Below, one piece after another: positions 63,950 to 64,000 of a DNA stretch of 64,000 nucleotides. The stretch covers positions 124,001-188,000 of the forward strand of contig JAFDZW010000006.1 of the NCBI GenBank assembly GCA_018266755.1. The letters are read 5' to 3'. This DNA is from Bacteroidota bacterium (GTDB taxonomy: Bacteria > Bacteroidota > Ignavibacteria > Palsa-1295). The notes below the pieces were generated by a model, which was not told the DNA's origin, made no database searches, and was given only the letters and a program-made list of their open reading frames with translations. A program made the position numbers and the translations under genes. Positions within the stretch are counted from its first letter, which is position 1. Each line of letters starts with the position of its first letter.

Positions 63950-64000
63950 CTAAGAACGATTCTTCATCACCGTCTCGTCCATCATCTGCCGCATGAGCAG
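63950..64000 (-). CDS. C-terminal end of a gene running off the window (unknown)
   Basis: The last 51 bases on the minus strand are open: LLMRQMMDETVMKNRS and a TAG stop at 63950-63952. It fits the tail of a gene upstream of gdhA but is too short to identify. Confidence 0.35.
   Translation of the reverse strand: MLMRQMMDETVMKNRS

Overview
This 64-kb window looks like chromosomal DNA of a moderately GC-rich bacterium of the Bacteroidota/Chlorobi (FCB) group, plausibly a Kapabacteria- or Ignavibacteria-like lineage. The placement is inferred, not proven. It rests on two secreted proteins ending in type IX secretion (T9SS) sorting domains, TPR and OmpA/PD40 proteins resembling T9SS components, a BtuB/BtuG-type vitamin B12 uptake operon, and several promoters matching the Bacteroidota -7 consensus TAnnTTTG. 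No rRNA, insertion sequence, prophage or CRISPR array is visible. One tRNA, tRNA-Leu(CAA), is present.

Layout. 1-12.2 kb: truncated S41 protease, lytic transglycosylase, pyrD-pyrK, a SprE/PorW-like TPR lipoprotein, an outer-membrane protein coupled to a cytochrome c lipoprotein, a T9SS cargo protein, lon and carA. 12.2-16.1 kb: B12 uptake locus on the minus strand, with promoter, cobalamin riboswitch, ribosome-site-sequestering hairpin, TonB receptor, BtuG-like lipoprotein and a separately promoted DUF6580-like membrane protein. 16.2-20.2 kb: dppB-dppC-dppD peptide transporter and agmatinase-family speB. 20.3-29.7 kb: T9SS cargo gene, then a long minus-strand series of ECF sigma factor, anti-sigma/beta-barrel protein, lipoprotein, YceD and polysaccharide export genes (Wza, Wzz, flippase). 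29.8-35.3 kb: alpha-mannosidase, PfkB kinase, metK and a sugar nucleotidyltransferase. 35.4-40.4 kb: propeller lipoprotein, cysteine-rich exported protein, isolated rplJ-rplL and a large OmpA/PD40 protein. 40.4-53.4 kb: a plus-strand block of polyprenol/diacylglycerol-kinase-family protein, barrel protein, adenine/cytosine DNA methyltransferase, nitrilase, RlpA, AI-2E permease, rsmI, a 1208-residue outer-membrane protein, an unknown protein and obg. 53.4-64 kb: tRNA-Leu, greA, ribBA, yajC, an accessory island, then tgt, an ABC ATPase, thioesterase, bamD, an unknown exported protein and glutamate dehydrogenase.

The most unusual part is the accessory island at about 55.9-58.6 kb. It encodes a 388-residue protein with an N-terminal DUF4157 (eCIS core) domain and a C-terminal phospholipase A2-like domain with recognisable calcium loop and His-Asp catalytic motif. 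A run of nine G lies exactly at the hinge. The AT-richer flank carries several inverted repeats and a membrane-protein gene without a standard start. This looks like an undescribed toxin or injection-system effector. Also notable are a Tgt enzyme in which all three zinc-binding cysteines are replaced, an anti-sigma factor fused to an outer-membrane-barrel-like domain, and two palindromic intergenic repeats.
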